From: Segetibacter aerophilus
GTDB lineage: Bacteria; Bacteroidota; Bacteroidia; Chitinophagales; Chitinophagaceae
Assembly: GCF_007991655.1 (NCBI RefSeq)
Contig: NZ_BJYT01000002.1
Coordinates: 372,001 to 436,000 of the forward strand
DNA length: 64,000 nt
Direction of reading: 5' to 3'
Made by a program: the position numbers and the translations under genes. Positions 16,286 through 24,574 of this stretch are shown piece by piece; within the stretch, counting starts at the first letter, position 1, and each line of letters starts with the position of its first letter. Below the pieces are notes generated by a model. That model made no database searches. It was not told where the DNA came from and worked only from the letters and a program-made list of their open reading frames with translations.

Positions 16286-16678
16286 TTGAAAAAACTCTTA
16301 TTCATTTTGATGCTTATTCCGGTCTTCGGGATGGCTCAGGAAAGTTCCAAGAACGATGGAAAGCAGCTTAACGGTGTAGCAACAATTTACGCGAAACGGT
16401 TCCAGGGATTAAGAACAGCAACCGGCGAAGTCTTCAAACATACGAACTTAACTGCGGCAAGTAACAACTTCAAAATTAACACCTGGGTTAAAGTAACCAA
16501 CCTTGTAAATCTCAAATCAGTTATCGTTCGCATCAATGATAGGATGCATCCCCGCATGGCAAAAATGGGAAGGGTAGTAGACCTTACGCAAGCTGCGGCA
16601 AGATTACTGGGCGGCTTTGATGGGATGGTAAAAGTCAAGGTCGAAGAGATTGCAGCAATTCTCCCCTCAGACGATTAA
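16286..16678 (+). CDS. RlpA-like double-psi beta-barrel protein
   Basis: 130-residue secreted protein of the septal-ring RlpA family (peptidoglycan-binding or lytic transglycosylase fold). A signal peptide (MKKLLFILMLIPVFGMA) precedes the barrel, whose motifs are GVATIYAKRFQGLRTATGE, NTWVKVTNL, VIVRINDRMHP and RVVDLTQAAARLLG. There is no SPOR domain, so this is the short form. The start must be TTG at 16286: the next in-frame ATG at 16309 would remove the basic part of the signal peptide. It is transcribed divergently from the VanX-like dipeptidase. Confidence 0.85.
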   Translation: MKKLLFILMLIPVFGMAQESSKNDGKQLNGVATIYAKRFQGLRTATGEVFKHTNLTAASNNFKINTWVKVTNLVNLKSVIVRINDRMHPRMAKMGRVVDLTQAAARLLGGFDGMVKVKVEEIAAILPSDD

Positions 16679-16710
16679 CACTTTCGAAAATTTATTTTAT
16701 TTCATTATTC

Positions 16711-17343
16711 ATGAGATCGAAAACAGGAAATGTCAAGTATTACTTGTTCTTGTTTTCGATCTTAGTGTATTTAAGGGTATCTGCACAGGAACAACATAGT
16801 TTTTTAAGGGAATTGCCACCTGTTCCTCCAACAGTATCAGTTGCTTCTACACTTCCCGTTTCCTTTAATTCTTATCTTATTTCATTCAAAGTTTATCAGA
16901 CATCCTTTGATGTTCTTTTGCCTGTCTCTGATACAGTTCGAAAGAAAGACAAGGACGGTGACGGAGTAGTCGACTCATTAGATAAATGTCCTGATGAGAA
17001 AGGCGCAGTACAGTATGACGGCTGCCCTATTCCAGATTCGGATAATGACGGCATTGCCGACGATACCGATAACTGCCCTACAGTTGCAGGCTTGGTCAAG
17101 TACAAAGGGTGCCCTGCACCTGATAAGGATGGAGATAAAATTAACGACGAAGATGACCAGTGTTCCAGCGAACCGGGAGTAGCGCGCTATGGCGGCTGCC
17201 CTGTTGGTGACAAGGACGGTGACGGAGTAAATGATGATGACGACAAGTGCATCAACCAACCTGGAACTTCGAAAAATGAAGGTTGCCCGGAAAACAAAAA
17301 GAGCCGGGCCACAGTCACTCCCGAGAAGAAGAAGAAGAAATAA
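16711..17343 (+). CDS. Secreted thrombospondin type 3 repeat protein
   Basis: 210 residues: a signal peptide (hydrophobic residues about 10-25 ending SAQ), a 45-residue linker, and four calcium-binding thrombospondin type 3 repeats between about residues 72 and 195. Each repeat has a DxDGDG(V/I)xDxxDxC core, and the repeats alternate with GCP turns (DGCP, KGCP, GGCP, EGCP). The tail is lysine-rich (EKKKKK). In Bacteroidota such repeats usually join a C-terminal OmpA peptidoglycan-binding domain; that domain is absent here and the frame ends cleanly. It lies 32 bp after the RlpA-like gene on the same strand. Confidence 0.82.
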   Translation: MRSKTGNVKYYLFLFSILVYLRVSAQEQHSFLRELPPVPPTVSVASTLPVSFNSYLISFKVYQTSFDVLLPVSDTVRKKDKDGDGVVDSLDKCPDEKGAVQYDGCPIPDSDNDGIADDTDNCPTVAGLVKYKGCPAPDKDGDKINDEDDQCSSEPGVARYGGCPVGDKDGDGVNDDDDKCINQPGTSKNEGCPENKKSRATVTPEKKKKK

Positions 17344-17364
17344 CTCACGGTTTAGCTTGTCGAA

Positions 17365-18303
17365 TTAACGGGCAGCAGCAATTTTGGGAGGCCTTTTCCA
17401 ACTTGTTAAAAGAACCCCTGCAATTACAAGCGCTGTCCCTATAATTTGCTCAGTAAAAATCTTCTCCCCTAAAAAGTAATGGGCTTGTATAATTGTTGAA
17501 ACGGGACCGATGGCAGAAATAATAGCTACATTATTAGCACCAATTCTTTTCAATCCATTAGATACAAAAAACGAAGGAATTACAGTGGCTACAATAGCTA
17601 GCAATAACCCATAGTACCAAAGACCTGCACCAGAATGCAGGGTTTGAATATTTCCCGTAATTGTAAAATGAACGAAAATACCTGCGGTTGCAGCGAGCAT
17701 CGCATACGCGGTAAACTTGGCGGAACCGATATAAGGAATAATTTTTCCACTACCGGCAATGTAAATTGAGTAAGTGACGGCGCATACAAACACTAAAAAG
17801 CTGCCTAAGTAAAAGTTAGGATTGCTGGTATCAATGTGAAGTTCACCGTAATATGCAATGGCAATTCCTATATAGGTAAGTAGAAGCGCTACTTTCTGTC
17901 CGCCGGACATTTTCTGCTTAAAGAAATAAACATTGATTAATACTGCAAAGGTTGGGTATAAGAAAAGTATTAATCTCTCAAGACCTGCAGAGATATATTG
18001 AAGGCCAATGAAATCAAAAAGGCTTGATAGATAGTAGCCAAATAAGCCCAGAATGATTACATACATCCATTGCCTGCTATTCATCTTTGTGTTGCCTTTT
18101 TGGTTGCTGGTTATAAAAGCTGCAACTAGGTAAAAAGGCAGTGAAAAGACCATCCTTAATGTAAGTAAAGTAAGGGCATCGATGTGTATGGCATTAAAAG
18201 CCATTTTTACTATAATAGCCTTGGTAGAAAATAAAATAGACCCACAGAGAGTGATTAGAAATCCCGCTAATGTTATCTTGTTATTTAGTTTTGGTGCATC
18301 CAT
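17365..18303 (-). CDS. EamA/DMT family transporter
   Basis: 312-residue membrane protein with ten hydrophobic segments arranged as two EamA repeats (first about residues 10-150, second about 160-300), the drug/metabolite transporter architecture. Typical stretches are CGSILFSTKAIIVKMAF, LTLRMVFSLPFYL, ISAGLERLILFLYPTFAVLI and the second-half IISAIGPVSTIIQAHYFLGEKI. The ATG at 18303 is used; the longer frame starts with TTG three codons upstream. Substrate unknown. It converges on the TSP3 gene with 21 bp between stops; dapD lies upstream on the same strand, separated by hairpins. Confidence 0.9.
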   Translation of the reverse strand: MDAPKLNNKITLAGFLITLCGSILFSTKAIIVKMAFNAIHIDALTLLTLRMVFSLPFYLVAAFITSNQKGNTKMNSRQWMYVIILGLFGYYLSSLFDFIGLQYISAGLERLILFLYPTFAVLINVYFFKQKMSGGQKVALLLTYIGIAIAYYGELHIDTSNPNFYLGSFLVFVCAVTYSIYIAGSGKIIPYIGSAKFTAYAMLAATAGIFVHFTITGNIQTLHSGAGLWYYGLLLAIVATVIPSFFVSNGLKRIGANNVAIISAIGPVSTIIQAHYFLGEKIFTEQIIGTALVIAGVLLTSWKRPPKIAAAR

Positions 18304-18310
18304 TATAATC

Positions 18311-18343
18311 AAGCCCCGGTAAACTTGTGTAGTACCAGGGCTT
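18311..18343 (-). promoter_or_regulatory. Leader hairpin upstream of the EamA transporter gene
   Basis: AAGCCC-C-GGT and ACC-A-GGGCTT pair as a nine-pair stem with one mismatch and a 13-nt loop. It ends 8 nt before the transporter ATG and no T-tract follows, so it is not a terminator. It could control translation initiation; the function is inferred only. Confidence 0.3.
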
Positions 18344-18367
18344 CGAAACTTTTTACTTTTTAGGATT

Positions 18368-18396
18368 AAAACGAACGAGTTTCTCTCATAACTCGT
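18368..18396 (-). terminator. Probable terminator after dapD
   Basis: ACGAGTT and AACTCGT form a perfect 7-bp stem with an 8-nt loop, 13 bp beyond the dapD stop on the minus strand. A TTTT tract follows after three further bases, so it is a weak intrinsic terminator. Confidence 0.4.
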
Positions 18397-18408
18397 TTTG
18401 GTAAATTT

Positions 18409-19221
18409 CTACACAGCTACATTAAAGTCTCTCAACGCGTCATTCAAACTCGTCTTTAGGTCCGTACTCGGCTTACGTTTACCGATAATTAAAGCACAGC
18501 TAACATTGTATTCTCCTGCGGGAAACTTTTTAGTGTATGTTCCGGGGATGACTACGCTTCGCGCTGGTACACGCCCTTTATATTCAATTGGCTCGCTTCC
18601 ACTTACATCAATTATTTTTGTGGATTGGGTTAATACTACGTTCGCACCAAGCACAACTTCTTTTTCAAGCATTACACCTTCTACAACAATGGATCGGCTA
18701 CCAAGAAAACAACCATCTTCTACGATCACCGGGCTTGCCTGCAATGGCTCTAACACACCACCTATACCTACGCCGCCACTTAAGTGAACGTCTTTGCCAA
18801 TTTGCGCACAGCTTCCAACTGTGGCCCAGGTGTCTACCATCGTGCCTTCATCTACATAAGCACCTATGTTTACATAGCTTGGCATTAGAACAACATTCTT
18901 TGCAAGAAAAGCACCGTAGCGCGCAACAGCATGTGGAACTGCACGAACGCCCAATTCTTTATAGTTGCTTTTCAATTTCATCTTATCGTAAAACTCAAAC
19001 GGCGGTAAAGTGTACGTTTCCATTTGTTGAATGCCGAAGTACATCAAAATCGCTTGCTTTACCCACTCATTTACTACCCATCCGTTTTCTCCGGGCGTTG
19101 CAACTCTTAACCGGCCTTTGTCAACTTCTTCTATAACTTCTCTTACCGCCTGCTCGTATTGCGGTTGTTTTAAAAGCTCCCTCTTACCAAAGGCTTCCTG
19201 TATTAAGGATTGTAATTGCAT
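18409..19221 (-). CDS. dapD: 2,3,4,5-tetrahydropyridine-2,6-dicarboxylate N-succinyltransferase
   Basis: Succinyl-CoA-dependent acyltransferase of the lysine/diaminopimelate pathway. 270 residues, the usual length. An alpha-helical N-terminal domain (to about residue 100) is followed by the left-handed parallel beta-helix with hexapeptide repeats. The family signature runs through VVLMPSYVNIGAYVDEGTMVD, TWATVGSCAQIGKDVHLSGG and VGIGGVLEPLQASPVIVED. It continues to the C-terminal VIPGTYTKKFPAGEYNVSCALIIGKR. It is a single gene here; no other lysine-pathway gene is near. Confidence 0.97.
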   Translation of the reverse strand: MQLQSLIQEAFGKRELLKQPQYEQAVREVIEEVDKGRLRVATPGENGWVVNEWVKQAILMYFGIQQMETYTLPPFEFYDKMKLKSNYKELGVRAVPHAVARYGAFLAKNVVLMPSYVNIGAYVDEGTMVDTWATVGSCAQIGKDVHLSGGVGIGGVLEPLQASPVIVEDGCFLGSRSIVVEGVMLEKEVVLGANVVLTQSTKIIDVSGSEPIEYKGRVPARSVVIPGTYTKKFPAGEYNVSCALIIGKRKPSTDLKTSLNDALRDFNVAV

Positions 19222-19290
19222 GATGAAATTTTTTGCGAAATTAATGGGTTAGAGAAAAAGATTGTGTTATTGCGAAAAATAGAACGTTGC

Positions 19291-19908
19291 TCAAAATGAT
19301 TTAAACCCTTCCAGTACTTTCGGATTTTTATTTGAAAATTTAAATGCTTCCACAAGTGAGATGTTTTTGGTAGCCTGTTCAATAGCATAATGAACCCATC
19401 CTTTTTCTGAAGGTCTTGGGGCGTTGTACCCGATAACCCTCATCTCTTTGTTTAATAACAGGTAAGTGGGAAAGGCAATTTCGTAGCGTCTTAACAAGTT
19501 GATTTTTTGAGGGCGATTGCGTGCATAAAACAAGTGCACTCCTTGCATCTCCTGTTCCTGTATCATCTTTTTCCAATCCGGCTTTCTGTTAATTTCTTCT
19601 ATGCAAATACTTACGAAAACAATGTTTGTGTCTTTTTTGAAATATTCCTGCAAGGCTTTTGAATAAGGAACTTCGTGTAGGCAGGGAGGACAGGTAGTAA
19701 ACCAGAAATCAACATACACTGTTTTTCCGGTAAACGAAGAGATTTTGATAAGTGCTCCACTGGTATCTTCCAGTTCAAGCTCCGGAAAGGGCTGGTTGTA
19801 TAAGTAGCTATAAACAGCAATGAGCGAATCGTAGCGGCGGTGTTGCTTTTGACAAAAGCAGCTGGAGGAAACGATGGTTAAAATGAGGATGACTACAAAA
19901 GACTTCAT
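19291..19908 (-). CDS. TlpA-like thioredoxin-fold protein, exported
   Basis: 205 residues: an N-terminal export segment (MKSFVVILILTIVSSSCFC, possibly a lipoprotein) followed by an AhpC/TlpA thioredoxin domain. The redox motif is at Cys73-Cys76 (WFTTCPPC), preceded by the TlpA-typical FPELELEDTSGALIKISSFTGKTVYVDFW. It probably reduces or isomerises disulfides of exported proteins. ATG at 19908 is chosen because the signal peptide begins there; the 21-residue upstream extension lacks an ATG and reads as non-coding. The gene diverges from the glycosyltransferase gene, with a repeat copy between them. Confidence 0.85.
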   Translation of the reverse strand: MKSFVVILILTIVSSSCFCQKQHRRYDSLIAVYSYLYNQPFPELELEDTSGALIKISSFTGKTVYVDFWFTTCPPCLHEVPYSKALQEYFKKDTNIVFVSICIEEINRKPDWKKMIQEQEMQGVHLFYARNRPQKINLLRRYEIAFPTYLLLNKEMRVIGYNAPRPSEKGWVHYAIEQATKNISLVEAFKFSNKNPKVLEGFKSF

Positions 19909-20009
19909 TTCTGCAATTATAGTACATCTGGTACAACCAATCCAATTTCGTATAAGTTTGCAAAGGGACAACTAAGGTTTGAAGCATTTGAGAGGTGAAA
20001 TTAGTATTG

Positions 20010-20035
20010 CGGTAAAAGTGAGTGACACAACAATG
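20010..20035 (+). repeat. Dispersed repeat, copy 5 (GTGACAC variant)
   Basis: GTAAAAGTGAGTGACACAAC then AATG. Lies in a divergent promoter region, 57 bp before the glycosyltransferase start. Confidence 0.75.
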
Positions 20036-20092
20036 TTCAATAGTTTTTCAAAAGCTGCTACAAACCAAAAACAACCTTAAAGAAACGTCAGA

Positions 20093-21244
20093 ATGAAAAT
20101 AGCTTTTGATGCTAAAAGAGCTTACCAAAATGCAACCGGTCTCGGGCATTACAGCCGGTCTCTTATTTCATCGCTGGCTTCTTTGTATCCTGAAAATGAT
20201 TATTTTTTGTGTGCTCCAAAGGTGACCGATCGATATGATGTCGATGCTTTTCCGAATGTTTTAAATATTACTCCGACAGGATTTGTCTCTAAAAAATTTA
20301 AGTCATTGTGGCGAAGTAACCTGGTTAAACAGGATTTGAAGAAAATCGGCATTGACCTGTATCATGGATTAAGCCACGAGATACCTGTAGGTATACAGGA
20401 AACAGGCATACGTTCAGTGGTTACAATTCATGATTTAATTTTCGAACGAAACCCGGAGCAATACAACAAACTCGACGTACAAATCTACCGGCAGAAGTTT
20501 CGCTACGCTTGCAGGAACGCTGATAAGATTATCGCAATTAGCAGGCAGACTAAAGATGACATAATCAATTTTTACAAGATACCCGAGGAGAAGATTAGCA
20601 TTTGCTATCAAAGTTGTAATCCTGCATTTGCCACTACTGTCTCGCCCGAAGAAAAAAACCGTGTGAGGAAGTATTATGATTTGCCTGAGAACTTTTTCCT
20701 CTATGTTGGTTCTATCATAGAAAGAAAAAACCTTTTAAATACGTGCAAAGCTATGCACGTTCTGAAAGCCCAGCTGGATATTCCTTTGGTTGTGATAGGA
20801 GAGGGCAACGATTATAAAAAGCTGGTGAAAGAATATATTTCAAAACACCAATTGGAAAAGGACGTCATCTTTCTTTCTGATTCATATGTGGCCAAAAGCT
20901 CTGCAACGTTTCGATCTTCGCTGGATTTTCCGGCTATTTACCAACTTTCACAAGCGCTCATTTACCCCTCTTTTTTCGAGGGTTTTGGTATTCCGGTTCT
21001 AGAGGCGTTGTGGTCCAGAACGCCGGTCATTACCTCCAATACTTCCTGTTTGCCGGAGACGGGCGGTGATGCTGCCTACTATGTCGACCCACACTCGCCT
21101 GATGAAATAGCTGCGGCAATGTTGCGGTTAGTAAACGATAAAAAGCTGGTGGAGGAAATGAAACTTAAAGGTTGGGCGCATGCGCAAAATTTTACTGCTG
21201 AAAAATGTGCCGCCCGGGTAATGCAGGTTTACCTTCGCACCTAA
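20093..21244 (+). CDS. Glycosyltransferase family 4 (GT-B)
   Basis: 383-residue GT-B glycosyltransferase. N-terminal acceptor domain begins MKIAFDAKRAYQNATGLGHYSR with the glycine-rich turn. The C-terminal donor domain (from about residue 190) starts NFFLYVGSIIERKN, and the nucleotide-sugar E-x7-E motif is FFEGFGIPVLEALW near residues 300-312. It is retained in the cytoplasm or peripheral to the membrane, adding hexoses to a lipid or polysaccharide. Sugar and acceptor cannot be read from sequence. The following tsaC-like gene starts at the nucleotide after its stop codon, so the two are translationally coupled although functionally unrelated. Confidence 0.9.
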   Translation: MKIAFDAKRAYQNATGLGHYSRSLISSLASLYPENDYFLCAPKVTDRYDVDAFPNVLNITPTGFVSKKFKSLWRSNLVKQDLKKIGIDLYHGLSHEIPVGIQETGIRSVVTIHDLIFERNPEQYNKLDVQIYRQKFRYACRNADKIIAISRQTKDDIINFYKIPEEKISICYQSCNPAFATTVSPEEKNRVRKYYDLPENFFLYVGSIIERKNLLNTCKAMHVLKAQLDIPLVVIGEGNDYKKLVKEYISKHQLEKDVIFLSDSYVAKSSATFRSSLDFPAIYQLSQALIYPSFFEGFGIPVLEALWSRTPVITSNTSCLPETGGDAAYYVDPHSPDEIAAAMLRLVNDKKLVEEMKLKGWAHAQNFTAEKCAARVMQVYLRT

Positions 21245-21814
21245 ATGACAGATTTTTCAGAAGATATTGAAGAGGCATTAAAAATTCTACATGTAGGTGG
21301 AGTTATATTATACCCTACCGATACAATTTGGGGATTGGGTTGCGATGCCACAAACTCTAAAGCAGTGCAGCGATTGATACAGCTTAAGGGGAAGCCTCAA
21401 CAAAAAGGATTAATTGTTCTACTGGCGTCTGAAAGAGATGTCTTACAATACACTGCTAACCCTGACCTGCAGGTTTTTGATCACCTTGCCACAACCACCA
21501 AACCAACCACGGTAATTTACGAACACGGATTAGGCGTTGCAGAAGAAGTGCTAAATGAAGATGGGAGTATTGCTATTAGACTCGTTAAAGAGGACTTTTG
21601 CCGGCATCTTTTAAAAAGGTTTAAAAAGCCCATCGTTTCCACTTCGGCTAATATTCATGGTCAACCGTCTCCTCAAAGTTTCAATCATATTTCAGCAGAA
21701 ATAAAAAGTGGGGTAGGGTATGTAGTAAAATATCGGCAGAGTGAGGAATTTAATGCCTCAGCTTCGGCAATAATAAAGTGGAAGAATGGAAAGTGTTTAA
21801 CAATCCGCAATTAA
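21245..21814 (+). CDS. Sua5/YciO/YrdC family threonylcarbamoyl-AMP synthase-like protein
   Basis: 189 residues of the YrdC fold. TsaC/Sua5 makes threonylcarbamoyl-AMP from threonine, bicarbonate and ATP for the t6A modification of tRNA position 37. Seen here: GGVILYPTDTIWGLGCDATN, LKGKPQQKGLIVLLAS, TKPTTVIYE and SIAIRLVKEDFC, then PIVSTSANIHGQPSP. The lysine and serine of the binding pocket (KGKPQ, STSANI) are kept. It lacks the C-terminal Sua5 domain. It could instead be a YciO-type paralogue. It follows the glycosyltransferase gene without a gap. Confidence 0.87.
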   Translation: MTDFSEDIEEALKILHVGGVILYPTDTIWGLGCDATNSKAVQRLIQLKGKPQQKGLIVLLASERDVLQYTANPDLQVFDHLATTTKPTTVIYEHGLGVAEEVLNEDGSIAIRLVKEDFCRHLLKRFKKPIVSTSANIHGQPSPQSFNHISAEIKSGVGYVVKYRQSEEFNASASAIIKWKNGKCLTIRN

Positions 21815-21914
21815 AACCTTCCCATATTTAAATATTTTTAAATCTACTATGATCAGTTCGGAGGTGGCAGAGTAATTGTTCTTAATTACCGAAACCATCA
21901 AAACCAATTAGATC

Positions 21915-22127
21915 ATGACCCAAGTCACTCTTTCAGTACCCCAGGAAAAGCTGCCGGTGTTAACTGAATTCCTAAATACTGTAGGTATTGAAAATAGAAA
22001 TCTACAAAGCCGTCCTTCAAAATATTCTTACAGAAGAGTATCAAACTCAGTGAAAAATTCAGCAAACTATTTATTTAAAAAATATTTTAGCTGGGAATAT
22101 TACAGCAACGAGTTAGAGTTTGAATAG
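21915..22127 (+). CDS. Small protein of unknown function (70 aa)
   Basis: 70 residues, ATG start. The N-terminal half (TLSVPQEKLPVLTEFLNTVGIE) has a beta-strand-helix look, similar to the start of small DNA-binding or antitoxin-like proteins that are common in this phylum. The C-terminal half is basic and aromatic (KYSYRRVSNSVKNSANYLFKKYF), then acidic. No toxin gene follows; the next gene is the CCA-adding enzyme, 95 bp downstream. Codon use and length fit a real gene, but no function can be given. Confidence 0.55.
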   Translation: MTQVTLSVPQEKLPVLTEFLNTVGIENRNLQSRPSKYSYRRVSNSVKNSANYLFKKYFSWEYYSNELEFE

Positions 22128-22222
22128 GGGACATTTATATATTCTATGTAACCTTTTGGCCGAGCTTGAAAGGTTGTGTCGCATTCATTCCACTCACATA
22201 AACAATTATATTTGCCGCAATC

Positions 22223-23641
22223 ATGTACATAGATTGTTCGGCTAAGGAATTGTTTGTTCTAAAGAAAATTTCCAACGCTGCTGAAGAGTTGGGAATGCAA
22301 GCGTTTATTATTGGAGGTTTCGTACGCGATAAAATTATTGGGCGTCCCAGTAAAGATGTAGATGTTGTATGCCTTGGTGATGGAATCTTGCTGGCGGAAA
22401 AAGTTGCACAGCGGTTTTCTCCCAAACCTGTCGTTGCGTTTTTTAAAAATTTTGGTACTGCCCAGATCAAGTTAGAGGACTTAGAAATTGAATTTGTCGG
22501 TGCACGTAAAGAAAGCTACAGCTCTGACAGCAGAAATCCCGTTGTAGAGCCGGGAACAATAGAAGAGGATCAAAATCGTAGGGACTTTACCATCAATACC
22601 CTCGCTATCAGTCTTAACAAGCAAGATTACGGATCACTTATAGATCCCTTTAATGGTCTTGCAGATATTGAGGCGAAAAACATCCAAACCCCATTAGAAC
22701 CCGTTCAGACTTTCATCGACGATCCGTTGCGCATGATGCGCGCGATCCGTTTTGCCACCCAACTCCAGTTTGAAATAACCAAAACTACCTTCCAGGCTAT
22801 AAAAGATAATAAAGAGAGAATCAGAATTGTTTCGCAAGAGAGAATTACGGATGAGCTGAATAAAATAATGGCTACTGCTAAGCCGTCAGTTGGCTGGCAT
22901 CTATTATTTACTTCAGGCCTGTTGAGCATTATCTTCCCCCAAATGGTCGACCTCGCCGGCGCACAGTACATCGACGGCAAGGGACATAAAGACAATTTTT
23001 ACCACACTTTGCAGGTCATCGATAATATTTGTAAGCATACCGACGACTTGTGGTTGCGATGGGCCGCACTATTACACGACATTGGCAAACCTGCTACTAA
23101 AAGGTTCGAAGAAGGACACGGTTGGACATTCCATGGACATGAAATGGTAGGAGCGCGAATGGTTCCGAAAATATTCAACAAGCTAAAGTTGCCAATGAAT
23201 GAAAAGATGAGGTTCGTACAAAAACTTGTTGAACTGCATCTACGACCTATCAGCCTGACGAAAGAAAACATTACAGATAGTGCAATTCGCCGCCTGCTTT
23301 TCGATGCCGGTGAAGACATCGACGCGCTTATGTTATTATGCAACGCAGACATAACCAGTAAAAATAAGTTCAAAGTAAAACGGTACCTCGCGAACTTTGA
23401 AATGGTAAAAAAGCGGATGGAAGAAGTGGAGGAGCAGGATAAAGTCCGCAATTGGCAACCACCGATAACAGGCGAATTAATTATGGAAACCTTTGGATTG
23501 AAGCCAGGTAGAAACGTAGGAATAATCAAAGATGCCATCCGTGAAGCAATTTTAGATGGCGTTATCCCGAACAATTATGAAGACGCTTTCCAGTTTATGT
23601 TGTTAAAAGGCAAAGAGCTTAACCTTGCTCCAATATCCTGA
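22223..23641 (+). CDS. cca: CCA tRNA nucleotidyltransferase with HD domain
   Basis: 472-residue class II nucleotidyltransferase that adds or repairs the 3' CCA end of tRNA. The head domain has [19 protein letters not shown] near residues 31-50, containing the catalytic Asp pair, then [10 protein letters not shown] and [30 protein letters not shown] marks the neck. An HD phosphohydrolase domain follows ([37 protein letters not shown]), which in related enzymes trims 2',3'-cyclic phosphate. Position among tsaC, miaA and an rRNA methyltransferase makes this an RNA-modification neighbourhood. CCA-adding versus A-adding activity cannot be separated by eye. Confidence 0.93.
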   Translation: MYIDCSAKELFVLKKISNAAEELGMQAFIIGGFVRDKIIGRPSKDVDVVCLGDGILLAEKVAQRFSPKPVVAFFKNFGTAQIKLEDLEIEFVGARKESYSSDSRNPVVEPGTIEEDQNRRDFTINTLAISLNKQDYGSLIDPFNGLADIEAKNIQTPLEPVQTFIDDPLRMMRAIRFATQLQFEITKTTFQAIKDNKERIRIVSQERITDELNKIMATAKPSVGWHLLFTSGLLSIIFPQMVDLAGAQYIDGKGHKDNFYHTLQVIDNICKHTDDLWLRWAALLHDIGKPATKRFEEGHGWTFHGHEMVGARMVPKIFNKLKLPMNEKMRFVQKLVELHLRPISLTKENITDSAIRRLLFDAGEDIDALMLLCNADITSKNKFKVKRYLANFEMVKKRMEEVEEQDKVRNWQPPITGELIMETFGLKPGRNVGIIKDAIREAILDGVIPNNYEDAFQFMLLKGKELNLAPIS

Positions 23642-23739
23642 TTTCCTAAAATGAGTATGGTAAGAAGTTTGCACTTGCATTTGGACAATGTATCATTTGG
23701 TAGAAATAAGTTTGTAACCAGCAATGGACGATCAATGAA

Positions 23740-23763
23740 CATCGTTGCGTCGCACACTTTTAC
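23740..23763 (-). repeat. Dispersed repeat, copy 6
   Basis: Plus strand CATCGTTGCGTCGCACACTT then TTAC. It lies 98 bp after the cca stop and 164 bp before the next start. Confidence 0.75.
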
Positions 23764-23927
23764 GGAATAAAAAAATCAGCAGAGTGTTTTGGTTAAGTTG
23801 TGACCATCCCTTGATGGTTGCATAGAACACATTTACATAGTAGTGTACAACCAGATATTGAAAGAGAAAAAATTATTTATTTTCATTTACCCGTTAGCTT
23901 TAACGACTAAAATAAAGGACAAATAAA

Positions 23928-24518
23928 ATGGCGGTTTTAAAATTCAGGGCTTATTATGAAGAGGATGAAAGCGTGTATCGTGATATCGTTGTAAAACATA
24001 CTCAGACATTTGCCGACCTTCATAGTGCTATTTTAAAAGCTTATGAGTTCGATAATAAACATGCTGCTACATTCTATCGTAGCAACGATAACTGGCAACG
24101 TGGAAGAGAAATTTCTTTGCAGAAGTATGATAAAGAGTACAAGGCAGAACCCCTGATCATGTCGGAAACGACGATCGGCTCAGAAATAAAAGATCCTAAT
24201 CAGAAATTTATATACACGTATGACTTCGTAAAAGGCTGGACGTTTTTAGTCGAGCTAATTAATGTGAGCAAAGAAGAAAGTCCAAAAACTTCGTATCCGT
24301 CTACAGCTCGCTCGGAAGGCATCGGCCCTGCTCAATACGGTACTAAGAGTCTACTCGGTGATAAGTTTGTAGATATTGAAGAGAAATACGATCTAAGTGC
24401 AGGGGCAGAAGGTTTCGGACGGGAAGGGGTAAGCGACACCGGCGTAGATGCTGAAGAAACTGAAGACGAAACGTTTACCGACGAGTCGGAAGGTGGCACC
24501 CACGAGGAAGAGTATTAA
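23928..24518 (+). CDS. pRiA4b ORF-3-like (PRiA4_ORF3) domain protein
   Basis: 196 residues. Residues 1-110 match the PRiA4_ORF3 domain: it starts MAVLKFRAYYEEDESVYRDI, and continues with TFADLHSAILKAYEFDNKHAATFY and QKFIYTYDFVKGWTFLVEL, typical of this widespread small alpha/beta domain. The C-terminal 80 residues are strongly acidic (DAEETEDETFTDESEGG) and probably disordered. Function unknown. Although the family is sometimes labelled as a transposon passenger, no transposase or inverted repeats are near, and miaA follows 56 bp downstream on the same strand. Confidence 0.8.
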   Translation: MAVLKFRAYYEEDESVYRDIVVKHTQTFADLHSAILKAYEFDNKHAATFYRSNDNWQRGREISLQKYDKEYKAEPLIMSETTIGSEIKDPNQKFIYTYDFVKGWTFLVELINVSKEESPKTSYPSTARSEGIGPAQYGTKSLLGDKFVDIEEKYDLSAGAEGFGREGVSDTGVDAEETEDETFTDESEGGTHEEEY

Positions 24519-24574
24519 TTGGATAAGCTTACTCCTTCAACCAATCTTATAGTTTACACTACTGCATTTTTACT

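Noticed and set aside
21858-21875. GGAGGTGGCAGAGT resembles the 5' end of tRNA-Ser
   Set aside because: Only the first 14 bases match; no D-arm, anticodon arm or T-arm with GTTC follows before the next gene.
22171-22193. GTTGTGTCGCATTCATTCCA as a thirteenth repeat copy
   Set aside because: Core matches partly (GTGTCGC, not symmetric) and the left half does not match; could be a decayed copy but is not counted.
23803-23818. ACCATC-CCTT-GATGGT as an operator or terminator
   Set aside because: Only a 6-bp stem without T-tract; likely by chance in 286 bp of spacer.
23928-24518. PRiA4_ORF3 protein as evidence of a mobile element
   Set aside because: The family name derives from a plasmid, but there is no transposase, terminal repeat or compositional break.
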